Source: Ignavibacteriota bacterium
GTDB taxonomy: Bacteria > Bacteroidota > Ignavibacteria > Ignavibacteriales > Ignavibacteriaceae
Direction of reading: 5' to 3'
DNA: 64,000 nt
NCBI GenBank assembly: GCA_013285405.1
Contig: CP053446.1
Location: forward strand, 3,705,001-3,769,000
Part shown: positions 50,509-58,882 of the stretch, piece by piece
How the letters are laid out: every line of letters starts with the position of its first letter
Position numbering within the stretch: the stretch's first letter is position 1
Notes under the pieces: model-generated
What the model saw: the letters and a program-made list of their open reading frames with translations, nothing else
What the model was told of the DNA's origin: nothing
Database searches by the model: none
Translations under genes and position numbers: made by a program

Positions 50509-51645
50509 TTATTCACCTGCAGTTAATTCTGCAATTGAAGCTTCGAGTAATTGGTGAGCATATTTTGTATTATGAGAACCAAAACTTAAATCATGTTCAA
50601 CAAAATAATAGTTGAATATTGCACCGGATAAGTAAGCCGGTGAAATGACTAGAGGATTGCTGCTGCTTGCATTTAAAAGTCCAGTACTTGGATTGAGCCA
50701 TCCACGATCAACAAGCAACGTGTGTAAACTGTCAAGAAGATGATGGGTTTCAGTTTGACTATCTTCATAATTTAGATCAAAAGGTGTTGAATGGCAACCT
50801 GAAATTGTACAACCACTTATCAATTGTTGTTCTTCACCATATGTGCCTTCATATCTGATATTCATGGTATGACCACCTCCAAAACCAGTTCCTGCATTTG
50901 GATCTGCCATATGACAAACTATACAGCCTTCGTCTTTAATTACCTGACTATTAGCATGGTATGAATTGCTAAATGTATAACCCTGGAACTCAAAACCACC
51001 TTCACCGGCAAGCATCTGAGCTTGAACTCCATAATGAGGATACCAGCGATTTGTTGAAATTGTTATTACATCTGTACTAGCTGTTTTCGTTGGATCTGGT
51101 TCTGGATTTATGGATCTGGTTTTATGGCAAGTTGCGCATAGATTACCTTTTCCGTAATCGAAAACATAATCTGGAACACCAGCAACTCCAGACATTATTG
51201 TTACCGGATCTTCAGTACGAAGTGAGAAATCTGCTCTTGAGTGCGGAGAGTGACAAGCAAAACATCCCGGAGGAGAAGCATGAATATTATCAGTAACTTG
51301 TCTTCCCATTTGTGACTGTAGATAACCCTCGGTTGTATGGCAGGCAGCACATTGTGCAGTGTTTCTTTCATAATCTCCACCTACTGCATGTTTTGAGAGT
51401 ATCCACTGATATTTTCTTGCCCAAACAAAATAAGTTGTATCAAAGTCAGGATTATGACAGTCAGCACATTTAATCCCTTCTTTAAATCCTTCCCAGTTAA
51501 CAAAAGATCCTGGACCTGGTTCTCCTGGATCACCTTTATCGCCTTTTGGACCTTGTGGGCCTTCGGGTCCTTCGCAGGCTGCAAACATACCCACTAAAAA
51601 GATTCCTGCGACGAGTAATCTAAGTAGGCTGCTTATTTTTTTCAT
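50509..51645 (-). CDS. Multiheme c-type cytochrome lipoprotein with collagen-like segment (6 haems)
   Basis: A 378-residue lipoprotein (lipobox 'MFAAC', Cys24). Directly after the lipid anchor come seven collagen-like Gly-x-y triplets (GPEGPQGPKGDKGDPGEPG plus GPG), a likely extended stalk, before the haem region. Haem sites: CADCH, CAACH, CFACH, CATCH, CIVCH and an expanded CTISGCH (C-x4-C-H). The stalk suggests the cytochrome is held off the membrane, possibly at the cell surface. CAGGAG 8 bases before the ATG supports the start. It is the last gene of the porin-cytochrome operon, 42 bases after the 9-haem gene. Confidence 0.88.
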   Translation of the reverse strand: MKKISSLLRLLVAGIFLVGMFAACEGPEGPQGPKGDKGDPGEPGPGSFVNWEGFKEGIKCADCHNPDFDTTYFVWARKYQWILSKHAVGGDYERNTAQCAACHTTEGYLQSQMGRQVTDNIHASPPGCFACHSPHSRADFSLRTEDPVTIMSGVAGVPDYVFDYGKGNLCATCHKTRSINPEPDPTKTASTDVITISTNRWYPHYGVQAQMLAGEGGFEFQGYTFSNSYHANSQVIKDEGCIVCHMADPNAGTGFGGGHTMNIRYEGTYGEEQQLISGCTISGCHSTPFDLNYEDSQTETHHLLDSLHTLLVDRGWLNPSTGLLNASSSNPLVISPAYLSGAIFNYYFVEHDLSFGSHNTKYAHQLLEASIAELTAGE

Positions 51646-51687
51646 TTAAGTACTCCTGATTAATTATTTATATTAACTATTAGTGAG

Positions 51688-52725
51688 CTAGAATTCAATA
51701 TCATTTCCAAAAAGATTTAACAACCCATCTATATGCTTAGCAGGATTAATTATATTTTTATTTGCATCCACTACCCCACCATGACAATTCGAACAATTTT
51801 CATTATTTGGATGACTCCCGCCAGCTGCTGAAATCTTGGGTAATGGGTTAGTACCATTACCATGACAACTTCCGCACGCAGAGGTTGATGGATTTGTCCA
51901 AACCGGTTTGTTATCCAGATTCCCATTTTTAAAGTAACCGTGACAATATGTATTACCACAAGTTAAATCGTTCGGATTATAAGATGGATTTGGAACAAAC
52001 AGAGCGAGTGTTGAATCATATTGCGTAGTATTAGGTTCATTAGTTACTAAATTTGCTCTTGGATTATTCATTAGAACTTCAGCCGGAAGTTCCGAATCAA
52101 CGTGACCAGGTGTATATACTCCACCAGGAACATTATGACACTCAGTGCAAGTTAGATTTCTTCCAACTATCCCACCTTTAAGATGTATTTGATGAGCGCC
52201 AACTCCTCGTTCTGTTGTTGAAGTGTTCCCGTTAATATCCTTTGGTGGTGCGTTACTTGTTGGGCTGCCGTGACACGTCGTACAATTTTCCGGACCTGCT
52301 GCATTGTTATGACAATTAAGACAAGTAGGTGAAACATATCCACCTGAGTAATTTTCAGCATGACAGCTCTGACAGCCGCTCATCTCCCACTGATCATTCC
52401 TGATATATTTTCCATGAAAGTTATTACTAGCTGGATCCAATATTCCGCTTAAGTGAACATTAATAGTGGGATGACATTTGTTACAGCCAGCTTTTGCAGT
52501 TCCACCTGAAAAATCTGCTGCATGACATTCACTGCAATCATACATTCCATTCGGTGAATTCGCAATTGTTTTCGGATGAAAATTTTTTGACGTAGAAGAA
52601 TATAAACTATCACCGTGAGTATTAATTTTTGGAACTGACGGTATATCAGTATTTAATTCGCTGCAGGCTGCAACTAAAAGGAAAGCCAGAATAAGAGTAA
52701 TATATGTTAAAACTATTTTAGTCAT
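51688..52725 (-). CDS. Multiheme cytochrome lipoprotein of the CxxxxCH/CxxCH type (9 haems)
   Basis: A 345-residue lipoprotein (lipobox 'LVAAC'). Haem sites are CSECH, CNKCH, CQSCH, CLNCH, CTTCH, CTECH, CGNTYCH (C-x4-C-H), CGSCH and CSNCH. This is the pattern of the Geobacter-type CxxxxCH/CxxCH family, associated with extracellular electron transfer. The ATG at 52725 is chosen over 52761 because GGAA stands 7 bases upstream and the signal sequence then begins normally. The longer frame would also overlap the preceding gene. Together with the neighbours it should carry electrons across the envelope. Confidence 0.88.
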   Translation of the reverse strand: MTKIVLTYITLILAFLLVAACSELNTDIPSVPKINTHGDSLYSSTSKNFHPKTIANSPNGMYDCSECHAADFSGGTAKAGCNKCHPTINVHLSGILDPASNNFHGKYIRNDQWEMSGCQSCHAENYSGGYVSPTCLNCHNNAAGPENCTTCHGSPTSNAPPKDINGNTSTTERGVGAHQIHLKGGIVGRNLTCTECHNVPGGVYTPGHVDSELPAEVLMNNPRANLVTNEPNTTQYDSTLALFVPNPSYNPNDLTCGNTYCHGYFKNGNLDNKPVWTNPSTSACGSCHGNGTNPLPKISAAGGSHPNNENCSNCHGGVVDANKNIINPAKHIDGLLNLFGNDIEF

Positions 52726-52745
52726 ATTATTTTCCGTTTTTATCA

Positions 52746-53951
52746 TTACATACCATGACAATAATTACAGAAGCCGGAAGTTTGCTGCGACATGGGTGAT
52801 GCACTCGTGTGACAATTATAGCACATAGAGGCTTGAGTATCGTGCCAGTCTCCTCTTTCATCCTTCATATAATTAGATACGTGAGTTTTTGGATTGGTAC
52901 CTAAAATACCATCGCTATCGAGATGACAGGTAATACATGTTGGATCTGCGCCCTGAACATCGTGACAAGATACACAACTTTCAATATCTCTTCTTGCTAA
53001 CCTTGCATGATCTCCACCACCGGTACCAACACCAATCGTCTTAAATGTTGGTAAGAGATGTGATGATGGAACTATACCACCCATTGCAAAATCTGTATTC
53101 TCAGATTGATGACAACTTGCACAAAAAGTTTCGATCTGATGACAGGACTGACATTCATTAGTTTTTCCTTTAGCATCTATTCCGTGAGAGAATCTGTAAC
53201 CAAAATCATCATGAACTTTTAATATTGCTTGTTGTTTAGCCCCATCAACAGAATTACTTGGATAATAAGGGGCATAAAAATCATCAGGTAAATTCATTTC
53301 TGTAATACCAGTGGTTGCAACGTGGCAATCCTGACAAGTTGTGTTGTCGTGACACATCATACAGTTAGCATTCAACTCCCAGGCAAGAAATTTATGTGAT
53401 CTTTCAAAATCAACATTTCTATGGTTTTGAGGTTTCAAATAATTTGTTGATATATGACAGGACTCACAAGCATTGGAGGCTATCTTTACTTCATTATGAC
53501 AACCCGAACAATTTTCCATAGGAGGATTTAATTCAGCACTTTCAAAACTATAATCAACTTTATCAAGTCCTTTATGGCAATCGATGCATTGCAATCCTTG
53601 CACTGCGTGGATTTTGTGATTATAAATCAACTCGGGTTTTTTCTGAATCAATGGTTCATAATTATCATTTATATGACAAGTACTGCATTCAGCATCATTA
53701 TCTACTTCGTGGCAGTTAACACAGTTATCATGATTTGGAAGAAGCCTGTCGTTTAGCGATATACTTTCGGCAACAGTTGAATGGCAATCAGCACAATCAA
53801 CTAATTCATTATGCAGGGAGTGAGAAAATTTAATCAGATCTTTATTGCTTTCAACTGATTCTGATTGTTCGCCTGAAAAGGCAACCATCAACAGCAATGA
53901 GCTGCCGATAACAAAAATTGTAATGTATAAATTCTTTATCATAATTCTCAA
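52746..53951 (-). CDS. Periplasmic/outer-surface multiheme c-type cytochrome (14 haems)
   Basis: A 401-residue exported cytochrome with 14 CxxCH haem-binding motifs: CADCH, CVNCH, CSTCH, CIDCH, CSGCH, CESCH, CMMCH, CQDCH, CQSCH, CASCH, CVSCH, CITCH, CYNCH and CNYCH. The early part repeats 'H-x-x-x-H' distal ligands ('FSHSLHNELVDCADCH', 'YNHKIHAVQGLQCIDCH'), as in the cytochrome c3/NrfB-like families. The N-terminal segment is a signal peptide or anchor. The start ATG overlaps the porin stop (ATGA), so the 14-haem cytochrome and the barrel are translationally coupled, as in porin-cytochrome complexes, where a periplasmic cytochrome sits inside the barrel. Confidence 0.92.
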   Translation of the reverse strand: MRIMIKNLYITIFVIGSSLLLMVAFSGEQSESVESNKDLIKFSHSLHNELVDCADCHSTVAESISLNDRLLPNHDNCVNCHEVDNDAECSTCHINDNYEPLIQKKPELIYNHKIHAVQGLQCIDCHKGLDKVDYSFESAELNPPMENCSGCHNEVKIASNACESCHISTNYLKPQNHRNVDFERSHKFLAWELNANCMMCHDNTTCQDCHVATTGITEMNLPDDFYAPYYPSNSVDGAKQQAILKVHDDFGYRFSHGIDAKGKTNECQSCHQIETFCASCHQSENTDFAMGGIVPSSHLLPTFKTIGVGTGGGDHARLARRDIESCVSCHDVQGADPTCITCHLDSDGILGTNPKTHVSNYMKDERGDWHDTQASMCYNCHTSASPMSQQTSGFCNYCHGM

Positions 53952-55219
53952 TTAAAAATTGTATTAAACCAGAAATTAAGCTTAAAGAATAATCTCCAAT
54001 CATTATTGTAAATTTTATTATTCAGAAATTGACCCTGAACATCAAATGAGAGAGTTCTGAATGGTCGAATATTTGTCCCTGCCAACACTGAAACTAATTC
54101 ATTCGAGGGGTCACCCTCTGTCAGTTTGTATCTTGTATAAGAAAACCCTAATGAAGGAGTTAAAAAACCATCAAGCTGGGAAAATGCAGTGTAAAGAGAA
54201 ATTGCATCCATCTCACCAGCATAACCGAAATTTTTTCTCGCTGTGATAGAGCCGTAAGGAGATGAAACTCCTAATGTAAGCCGTTGTGATCTATCATCTT
54301 TGTATGTAACATTAGCAAACTTACCAATGACGGTGTATTTGTTATCGATCAGATAGTCAACACCGGCTTCAACTTCCCAGGTATTGCCATAATCGAAAAC
54401 TGAAAAAATTGAGTTATACCTGATTTTCGGTTCTCTGTAATTATAATATGCATTTATACCAAGGTTCTTAATTGCTTCATATCTGCCTGATATTTCAAAT
54501 CGTGAAGTTGTTTGATAGTTAAGGTCATAATCATACCTGATGTTGCCACTTCCAAACTTTTGTTTGAAGTAAGAAACTTCACCGGAAAGAAACTGATACT
54601 GATTTGATTCATTTTCAATCAACACATTTATCGGGTTGAGTTCAGGATCTAATCGAACAGCAGTATAAGATTGGCTTTTAAAATTTTTGTTGATATACTT
54701 AGCACTGAATCTCCAATCCAAAAGGGCTAAAACCGTAAACTCGCCGCCAAGCAAATAATTATTTCCCCAATCTTCAATCAACTCCAGTTTCTGATAAGCA
54801 GGTACATTACCGCCGTAATAACCAGTCAATTTATACCCTGAATAATTCAGTCCAAGAGTTGCACCATCGAAAACACCGCCAGCAATCGAATTAAATAGAG
54901 GTTGTCTGCCAAGTTTTAATGACGCTACATCAAAAATATTATTTATATCTGCATATAAATTATAAACTCTGAATCTTGGATCACTCTTCTGTTTATTTGA
55001 AAGATCATATTCAAGGTTGAAGTTGGACCTCAGCCACAAATTTTCTTTTCCAAAATTAAAAGCGAGCATCTGGTAAGTTCTTGCGTTGGTAGTAGATGAT
55101 CCTGATGTATCGAATCGTTCGAAAGTGTAAACCGAACTTGAAAATCTGCCGTTAAGGCTTTGTGGGATGATTGTGAAAGCCATCCCACTTGCTAAAAGTA
55201 ACAGTAAAAATTTTTTCAT
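53948..55219 (-). CDS. Porin-like outer-membrane beta-barrel of the cytochrome operon
   Basis: A 423-residue exported barrel with signal peptide 'FLLLLLASGMAFTIIPQ'. The mature part is long amphipathic strands ('NLWLRSNFNLEYDLSNKQKS', 'RVYNLYADINNIFDVASLKL', 'GRQPLFNSIAGGVFDGATLG', 'YTVIGKFANVTYKDDRSQRL') ending 'WRLFFKLNFWFNTIFN'. The family is not one I can name (not obviously MtrB or PioB by reading). Its position, with an ATGA overlap to the 14-haem gene and a 29-base gap after the tetraheme gene, makes it the probable barrel of an outer-membrane electron conduit. That role is inferred from context. Confidence 0.75.
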   Translation of the reverse strand: MKKFLLLLLASGMAFTIIPQSLNGRFSSSVYTFERFDTSGSSTTNARTYQMLAFNFGKENLWLRSNFNLEYDLSNKQKSDPRFRVYNLYADINNIFDVASLKLGRQPLFNSIAGGVFDGATLGLNYSGYKLTGYYGGNVPAYQKLELIEDWGNNYLLGGEFTVLALLDWRFSAKYINKNFKSQSYTAVRLDPELNPINVLIENESNQYQFLSGEVSYFKQKFGSGNIRYDYDLNYQTTSRFEISGRYEAIKNLGINAYYNYREPKIRYNSIFSVFDYGNTWEVEAGVDYLIDNKYTVIGKFANVTYKDDRSQRLTLGVSSPYGSITARKNFGYAGEMDAISLYTAFSQLDGFLTPSLGFSYTRYKLTEGDPSNELVSVLAGTNIRPFRTLSFDVQGQFLNNKIYNNDWRLFFKLNFWFNTIFN

Positions 55220-55248
55220 AAAGTATTATCGCTATTTATGCAATTGCT

Positions 55249-55785
55249 TTATTGTTTGGGAACCGGATGTTTAATCTTTTCCCACATTGCTTCTAATTTG
55301 AAATCCACGTAAGTCGGGCTTTCAGCATTATGGCATCCGATGCAAAAATCTTCTATATTTTCATGGACAATCAAACCGTTTGCAATTGCATCAGCACGAT
55401 TTTCCATAACTTTTTTGCTTTTATAGTCAGCACCTGCACCATGGCAAGTTTCGCATTGAACACCTTCACTAACTTTAAATTTTTCACCAATGAATTTTGC
55501 ATCTACATTATAACCGGATGCATGACACTTCAAACATTCAGGTGTTTCAACTGCTTTCGTGGTAAATCCTTTTTCCTTGGCAATCTGGTCTGCTTTTTCA
55601 GTTTGAAGAGTTTGATATGCCTGAGCATGTTTGCTATTCTGCCAGATTGATAATTGACTTCCCTGCTTTTCAGATTTGTGACACATTCCACACGCACTTG
55701 TGCCGATAAAGCCGTGTTGTTCTGTCTGAGCAGAGATAATGAAGATTGGTAAACTGATGAGTGCAATAAAAATTCTGAAATACAT
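55249..55785 (-). CDS. Tetraheme cytochrome c554-family protein
   Basis: A 178-residue exported cytochrome with signal peptide 'IFIALISLPIFIISAQ' and four CxxCH motifs: CGMCH, CLKCH, CETCH and CIGCH. The spacing and the sequence 'FIGTSACGMCHKSEKQGSQ' with 'WQNSKHAQAYQTL' resemble the cytochrome c554 family known as an electron carrier. 'CAGGAGGGAAT' is a strong ribosome-binding site. It is the first gene of the operon and lies behind a leader containing a terminator-like hairpin, so it is probably the periplasmic carrier that feeds the porin-cytochrome complex. Confidence 0.88.
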   Translation of the reverse strand: MYFRIFIALISLPIFIISAQTEQHGFIGTSACGMCHKSEKQGSQLSIWQNSKHAQAYQTLQTEKADQIAKEKGFTTKAVETPECLKCHASGYNVDAKFIGEKFKVSEGVQCETCHGAGADYKSKKVMENRADAIANGLIVHENIEDFCIGCHNAESPTYVDFKLEAMWEKIKHPVPKQ

Positions 55786-55836
55786 ATTCCCTCCTGGAAA
55801 ATGATTTTTTTTTCAATGTATAAATAAATAATGTCT

Positions 55837-55904
55837 AAAAAAAAACAAAGGAGAGCGCTTAAAATATAAGTTGTTACATTCAGGCTCTCCTTTGTACTAA
55901 GGAG
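55837..55904 (-). promoter_or_regulatory. Leader with mutually exclusive hairpins before the cytochrome operon (attenuator-like)
   Basis: On the - strand, CAAAGGAGAGC (55894-55884) and GCTCTCCTTTG (55856-55846) pair perfectly over 11 bp across a 27-base loop, followed by nine T: a full terminator 50 bases before the first start codon. CTCCTT (55904-55899) can instead pair with AAGGAG (55892-55887) within the first arm, which would undo it. No known riboswitch core was recognised. If no promoter lies between terminator and gene, the structure must be read through, i.e. is an attenuator or the end of a small RNA. Confidence 0.55.
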
Positions 55905-56235
55905 GCTATGCACGGCTAAAGACAACAATCACACCAATTTTATTCAGCATACTCAGCTAATATTTTCATATTTTTAATGATAAATTCCAACAATTGAGAA
56001 AAGACAATTGTTTCTTCTCATTGATTAGAATAGATAAGCCTTTATCAATACACAATCTTAATTTGAAAGTGATAATTAATCCTCTCTAACTCAACCCAAG
56101 TCAACATTAATCAGAAAGCACTAATCTTAAATGAATCAGTTCTGAAGAAATGAAAAATGACACTGAATTTATTCTTTTTTGATAACTCATGATTTAATTA
56201 TCTTTTCATAAAGAATTAAAAGGAAATTCTCCTGT
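55905..56235. other. Intergenic region, divergent cytochrome operon and adhesin-like gene
   Basis: About 330 bases between the leader hairpin and the + strand gene at 56236. It contains no open frame of note, tRNA or clear promoter consensus. It must hold the promoters of both divergent units. It is strongly A+T-rich. Confidence 0.35.
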
Positions 56236-56682
56236 ATGCTTAAATTTATTTTATTGTTTTTATTTGCTTACGTCTCAGTATATACTCAGCAGGACGATAA
56301 ACATGTTTGGAAAGTGATCAACGCCGACGATGGTTCCAAGTTCTGGTTTGATTCAGCTTCTTTAGACACAACTAAAGGGGATAAATTTAACATCTGGATA
56401 CTGCAAACCAATCAGCCTCCAAAAACTTATGAAGGTATTGATGGCGAAGTTTTCAGAGTAAAAACTCTCTACACAATAAACCTGACAACAGTTAAATACG
56501 GCATTTTAAAAGTTCGTTACTACAATCTCAGTAATCAGGAAATATTTTCATTTGATTATGATAAACCAATGCCTCCTGAAAGTATAAGATATCCTTACCC
56601 TATCACAGATAACTCAATTCTGTATTATCTAATAAAAGAATTATACGAACCTAAAGGTGAGCGGACACAAAAAATAAATTAA
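56236..56682 (+). CDS. Small exported protein, possibly surface-adhesin E-like
   Basis: A 148-residue exported protein with signal peptide 'FILLFLFAYVSVYTQ'. The mature ~130 residues ('HVWKVINADDGSKFWFDSAS', 'NIWILQTNQPPKT', 'VKTLYTINLTTVKYGILKVR') have the single-domain beta-sandwich look of surface-adhesin protein E-like domains, where a Trp in 'W..i..ddg..~yiD' starts the fold. That resemblance is by eye and weak. AAGGAAATTCTCCTGT precedes the ATG. It stands alone between the cytochrome operon (divergent) and clpS (convergent, 21 bases between stops). Confidence 0.45.
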   Translation: MLKFILLFLFAYVSVYTQQDDKHVWKVINADDGSKFWFDSASLDTTKGDKFNIWILQTNQPPKTYEGIDGEVFRVKTLYTINLTTVKYGILKVRYYNLSNQEIFSFDYDKPMPPESIRYPYPITDNSILYYLIKELYEPKGERTQKIN

Positions 56683-56703
56683 TTTAATTTGAGACTAGTG
56701 CCG

Positions 56704-56994
56704 TCAAGTTTCAATCTGAGTATGAAGTAATATTTCTTCAAGAACACCGGAGACACGAAGACATTCTGATAATACACCCGAATATACAATCGCTTTCCCA
56801 TTTACATGAACTTCAAATGTTTTATCACGAGCTTCAATAAAGGAACACTTTGTTGCTTTAATAATCTGAGAAATAACTTCTTCAAAAGTATGCCAGTCGT
56901 CATTAAACAAAATGACCCGGCTTCCCAAATCAATTTCTGAACTTTCCTTATCTGTTATTTCTAATTCAGGTGTTTGCGTTAATGGATTTTCCAT
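56704..56994 (-). CDS. clpS: ATP-dependent Clp protease adaptor ClpS
   Basis: A 96-residue adaptor that delivers N-degron substrates to ClpAP/ClpCP. The ClpS core is evident: 'SRVILFNDDWHTFEEVISQI', 'CSFIEARDKTFEVHVNGKAI', 'VYSGVLSECLRVSGVLEEIL'. The N-degron pocket (Asn-Asp-Asp, Thr, His of 'HVNGKA') is intact. I take the ATG at 56994; an upstream in-frame TTG at 57018 would only add a non-conserved leader. It is divergent from etfB. Confidence 0.93.
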   Translation of the reverse strand: MENPLTQTPELEITDKESSEIDLGSRVILFNDDWHTFEEVISQIIKATKCSFIEARDKTFEVHVNGKAIVYSGVLSECLRVSGVLEEILLHTQIET

Positions 56995-57133
56995 ATTGTG
57001 AAAATAATTATTAAGCAAATTAAATTAAAGCAGACACTATCTCTCATCCAAAACTATTATATGATTTAATTGTTTTTATAGCAGGTCATCCATATATTTT
57101 GAATATAAAATAATGCAATAAAACGGAGATCAA

Positions 57134-57883
57134 ATGAAAATAATTGTTTGTGTAAGCCATGTTCCTGACACAGCAACGAGAATAAAAGTTGGAAATGATG
57201 GTAAAACTATAGACCCGGCAGGAGTTACGTTCATTATAAACCCCTATGATGAATATGCAGTTGAGGAAGCTTTAAAGATGAAGGAAAAAATTGGAAGCGT
57301 AGAAGTTATTGTAATTACAGTTGGTACTGAAAGCAGTAAAGAAACTATCCGAAAAGCCTTAGCTATGGGTGCAGATAGCGGAGTATTGTTAAAAGATGAA
57401 AATCGGCGCGACTCGATTGGAATTGCCAAAGCATTGGCAGATGAAATAAAAAATCAGGGTGCGCAGATAGTTTTTATGGGAAAACAATCTGTTGATTACG
57501 ATAACTCAATTGTTGGTCAGCTAACCGCCGAACTTCTGGATTTTAATTGTGTTGCAGTATGTGTAAAACTGGATATTGATAACAATAAAGTTGTAGCTGA
57601 ACGTGAGATTGAAGGTGGAAGAGAAGTAGTTGAGACTTCGTTACCTGCTGTTATTACTTGTCAGAAAGGACTGAATGAACCTCGCTATGCATCATTAAAA
57701 GGAATAATGGCTGCAAAGAAAAAGAACATTGAAGAAAAACCAGCATCAGCTTATACACCAACAAGTGAAGTTGTAAGTATGCATCTTCCTGCAGGAAAAC
57801 AACCCGGACGAATAATCGGAAGTGATGTGTCCGCCGTACCTGAACTGGTCAGACTTTTAAAAGAAGAAGCAAAAGTAATTTAA
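57134..57883 (+). CDS. etfB: Electron transfer flavoprotein subunit beta
   Basis: EtfB (249 residues) forms the ETF heterodimer with EtfA, accepting electrons from acyl-CoA and other dehydrogenases. Signatures: 'IIVCVSHVPDTATRIKVG', 'FIINPYDEYAVEEALKMKE', 'SKETIRKALAMGADSGVLL', 'QIVFMGKQSVDYDNSIVGQL' and the adenine-nucleotide-binding 'EREIEGGREVVETSLPAVIT'. The C-terminal 'ARIIGSDVS'-like region is present ('PGRIIGSDVSAVPELV'). CGGAGATCAA precedes the ATG. It is co-transcribed with etfA 12 bases later. Confidence 0.96.
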   Translation: MKIIVCVSHVPDTATRIKVGNDGKTIDPAGVTFIINPYDEYAVEEALKMKEKIGSVEVIVITVGTESSKETIRKALAMGADSGVLLKDENRRDSIGIAKALADEIKNQGAQIVFMGKQSVDYDNSIVGQLTAELLDFNCVAVCVKLDIDNNKVVAEREIEGGREVVETSLPAVITCQKGLNEPRYASLKGIMAAKKKNIEEKPASAYTPTSEVVSMHLPAGKQPGRIIGSDVSAVPELVRLLKEEAKVI

Positions 57884-57895
57884 GGAATACAATTT

Positions 57896-58870
57896 ATGTC
57901 AAGTAAAATTTTAGCAATACTCGAACAAAGAGATGGTATCATCAAAAGAGCAGGATTTGAAGCGGCAAGCGCTGCTTCAAAACTCGCCATTGATTTAAAA
58001 TTATCTGCAGATGCATTGGTCATTGGAGACTCGATATCAAATCTTGATGAAATATCAAAATACGGGATACAAAAAATACATTATCTTAAACACGCTGCAT
58101 TAACAAATTACTCTTCATCAGCTTATTCAGAAGCGATTTCAGACCTGGTGAAAGAATCTGATTACGATACAATAATTCTTGCAAACACAACACTCGGGAA
58201 GGACCTTGCACCAAGATTATGTATTAAGCTGGATGCTGCATGCCTGGTTGATTGTATAAAAATAAATGTAACTGGAGATGAATTAGTATTTACAAGACCA
58301 TCTTATGCAGGGAAAGCACTTCTTGATATAAAACTATTGAGTAAGAAAAAAGTTGTAACAATCAGACCGAATGTATTTAAAGCTGAAATTGTAAATGCAA
58401 ATGCAAAATCTGAAGTGATTGTTAAGGAATTGACTGAAGTTAACTTACGAAGCAGAGTCACATCATTCAAGAAATCGGAAGGTAAGCTGGATGTTGCAGA
58501 AGCTGATATTATCGTGTCCGGTGGAAGAGGAATAAAAGGGCCAGAAAATTTTCATCTTATTGAGGAATTGGCAGAAGCATTTGGTGGAGCTGTCGGTGCT
58601 TCACGTGCAGTAGTTGATGCTGGCTGGCGACCTCATAGTGAACAGGTTGGTCAGACAGGTAAAACAGTTTCTCCGTCACTTTATGTAGCTTGTGGAATTT
58701 CAGGTGCAATTCAACACCTTGCAGGTATGTCGTCATCAAAATATATTGTAGCCATAAATAAAGATAAAGATGCACCAATTTTTAATGTAGCCGATTATGG
58801 AATTACCGGGGATCTTTTTGAAATTCTTCCTGCATTGACCAGCGAAGTAAAAAAACTTAGACAATCTTAA
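57896..58870 (+). CDS. etfA: Electron transfer flavoprotein subunit alpha
   Basis: EtfA (324 residues) carries the FAD site of the ETF dimer. The C-terminal FAD-binding signature is clear: 'IIVSGGRGIKGPENFHLIEE' followed by 'LAEAFGGAVGASRAVVDAGW', 'QVGQTGKTVSPSLYVACGIS', 'GAIQHLAGMSSSKYIVAINK' and 'APIFNVADYGITGDLFEILP'. The N-terminal domain ('SSKILAILEQRDGIIKRAG') is the usual ETF alpha/beta fold. It follows etfB by 12 bases and is itself followed 12 bases later by the bifunctional nuclease gene. Confidence 0.97.
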   Translation: MSSKILAILEQRDGIIKRAGFEAASAASKLAIDLKLSADALVIGDSISNLDEISKYGIQKIHYLKHAALTNYSSSAYSEAISDLVKESDYDTIILANTTLGKDLAPRLCIKLDAACLVDCIKINVTGDELVFTRPSYAGKALLDIKLLSKKKVVTIRPNVFKAEIVNANAKSEVIVKELTEVNLRSRVTSFKKSEGKLDVAEADIIVSGGRGIKGPENFHLIEELAEAFGGAVGASRAVVDAGWRPHSEQVGQTGKTVSPSLYVACGISGAIQHLAGMSSSKYIVAINKDKDAPIFNVADYGITGDLFEILPALTSEVKKLRQS

Positions 58871-58882
58871 TAGAGAAAATCT

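Noticed and set aside
55530..55928. A 132-residue - strand frame across the cytochrome leader
   Set aside because: It runs into the tetraheme gene in another frame and spans the leader hairpin; no ribosome-binding site. The real gene begins at 55785 with CAGGAGGG.
55786..55960. A GEMM (cyclic dinucleotide) riboswitch before the cytochromes
   Set aside because: The GEMM core sequences (GCAAAGCC and GGTAGG-type segments in proper order) are not present; only the terminator and an alternative hairpin are seen.
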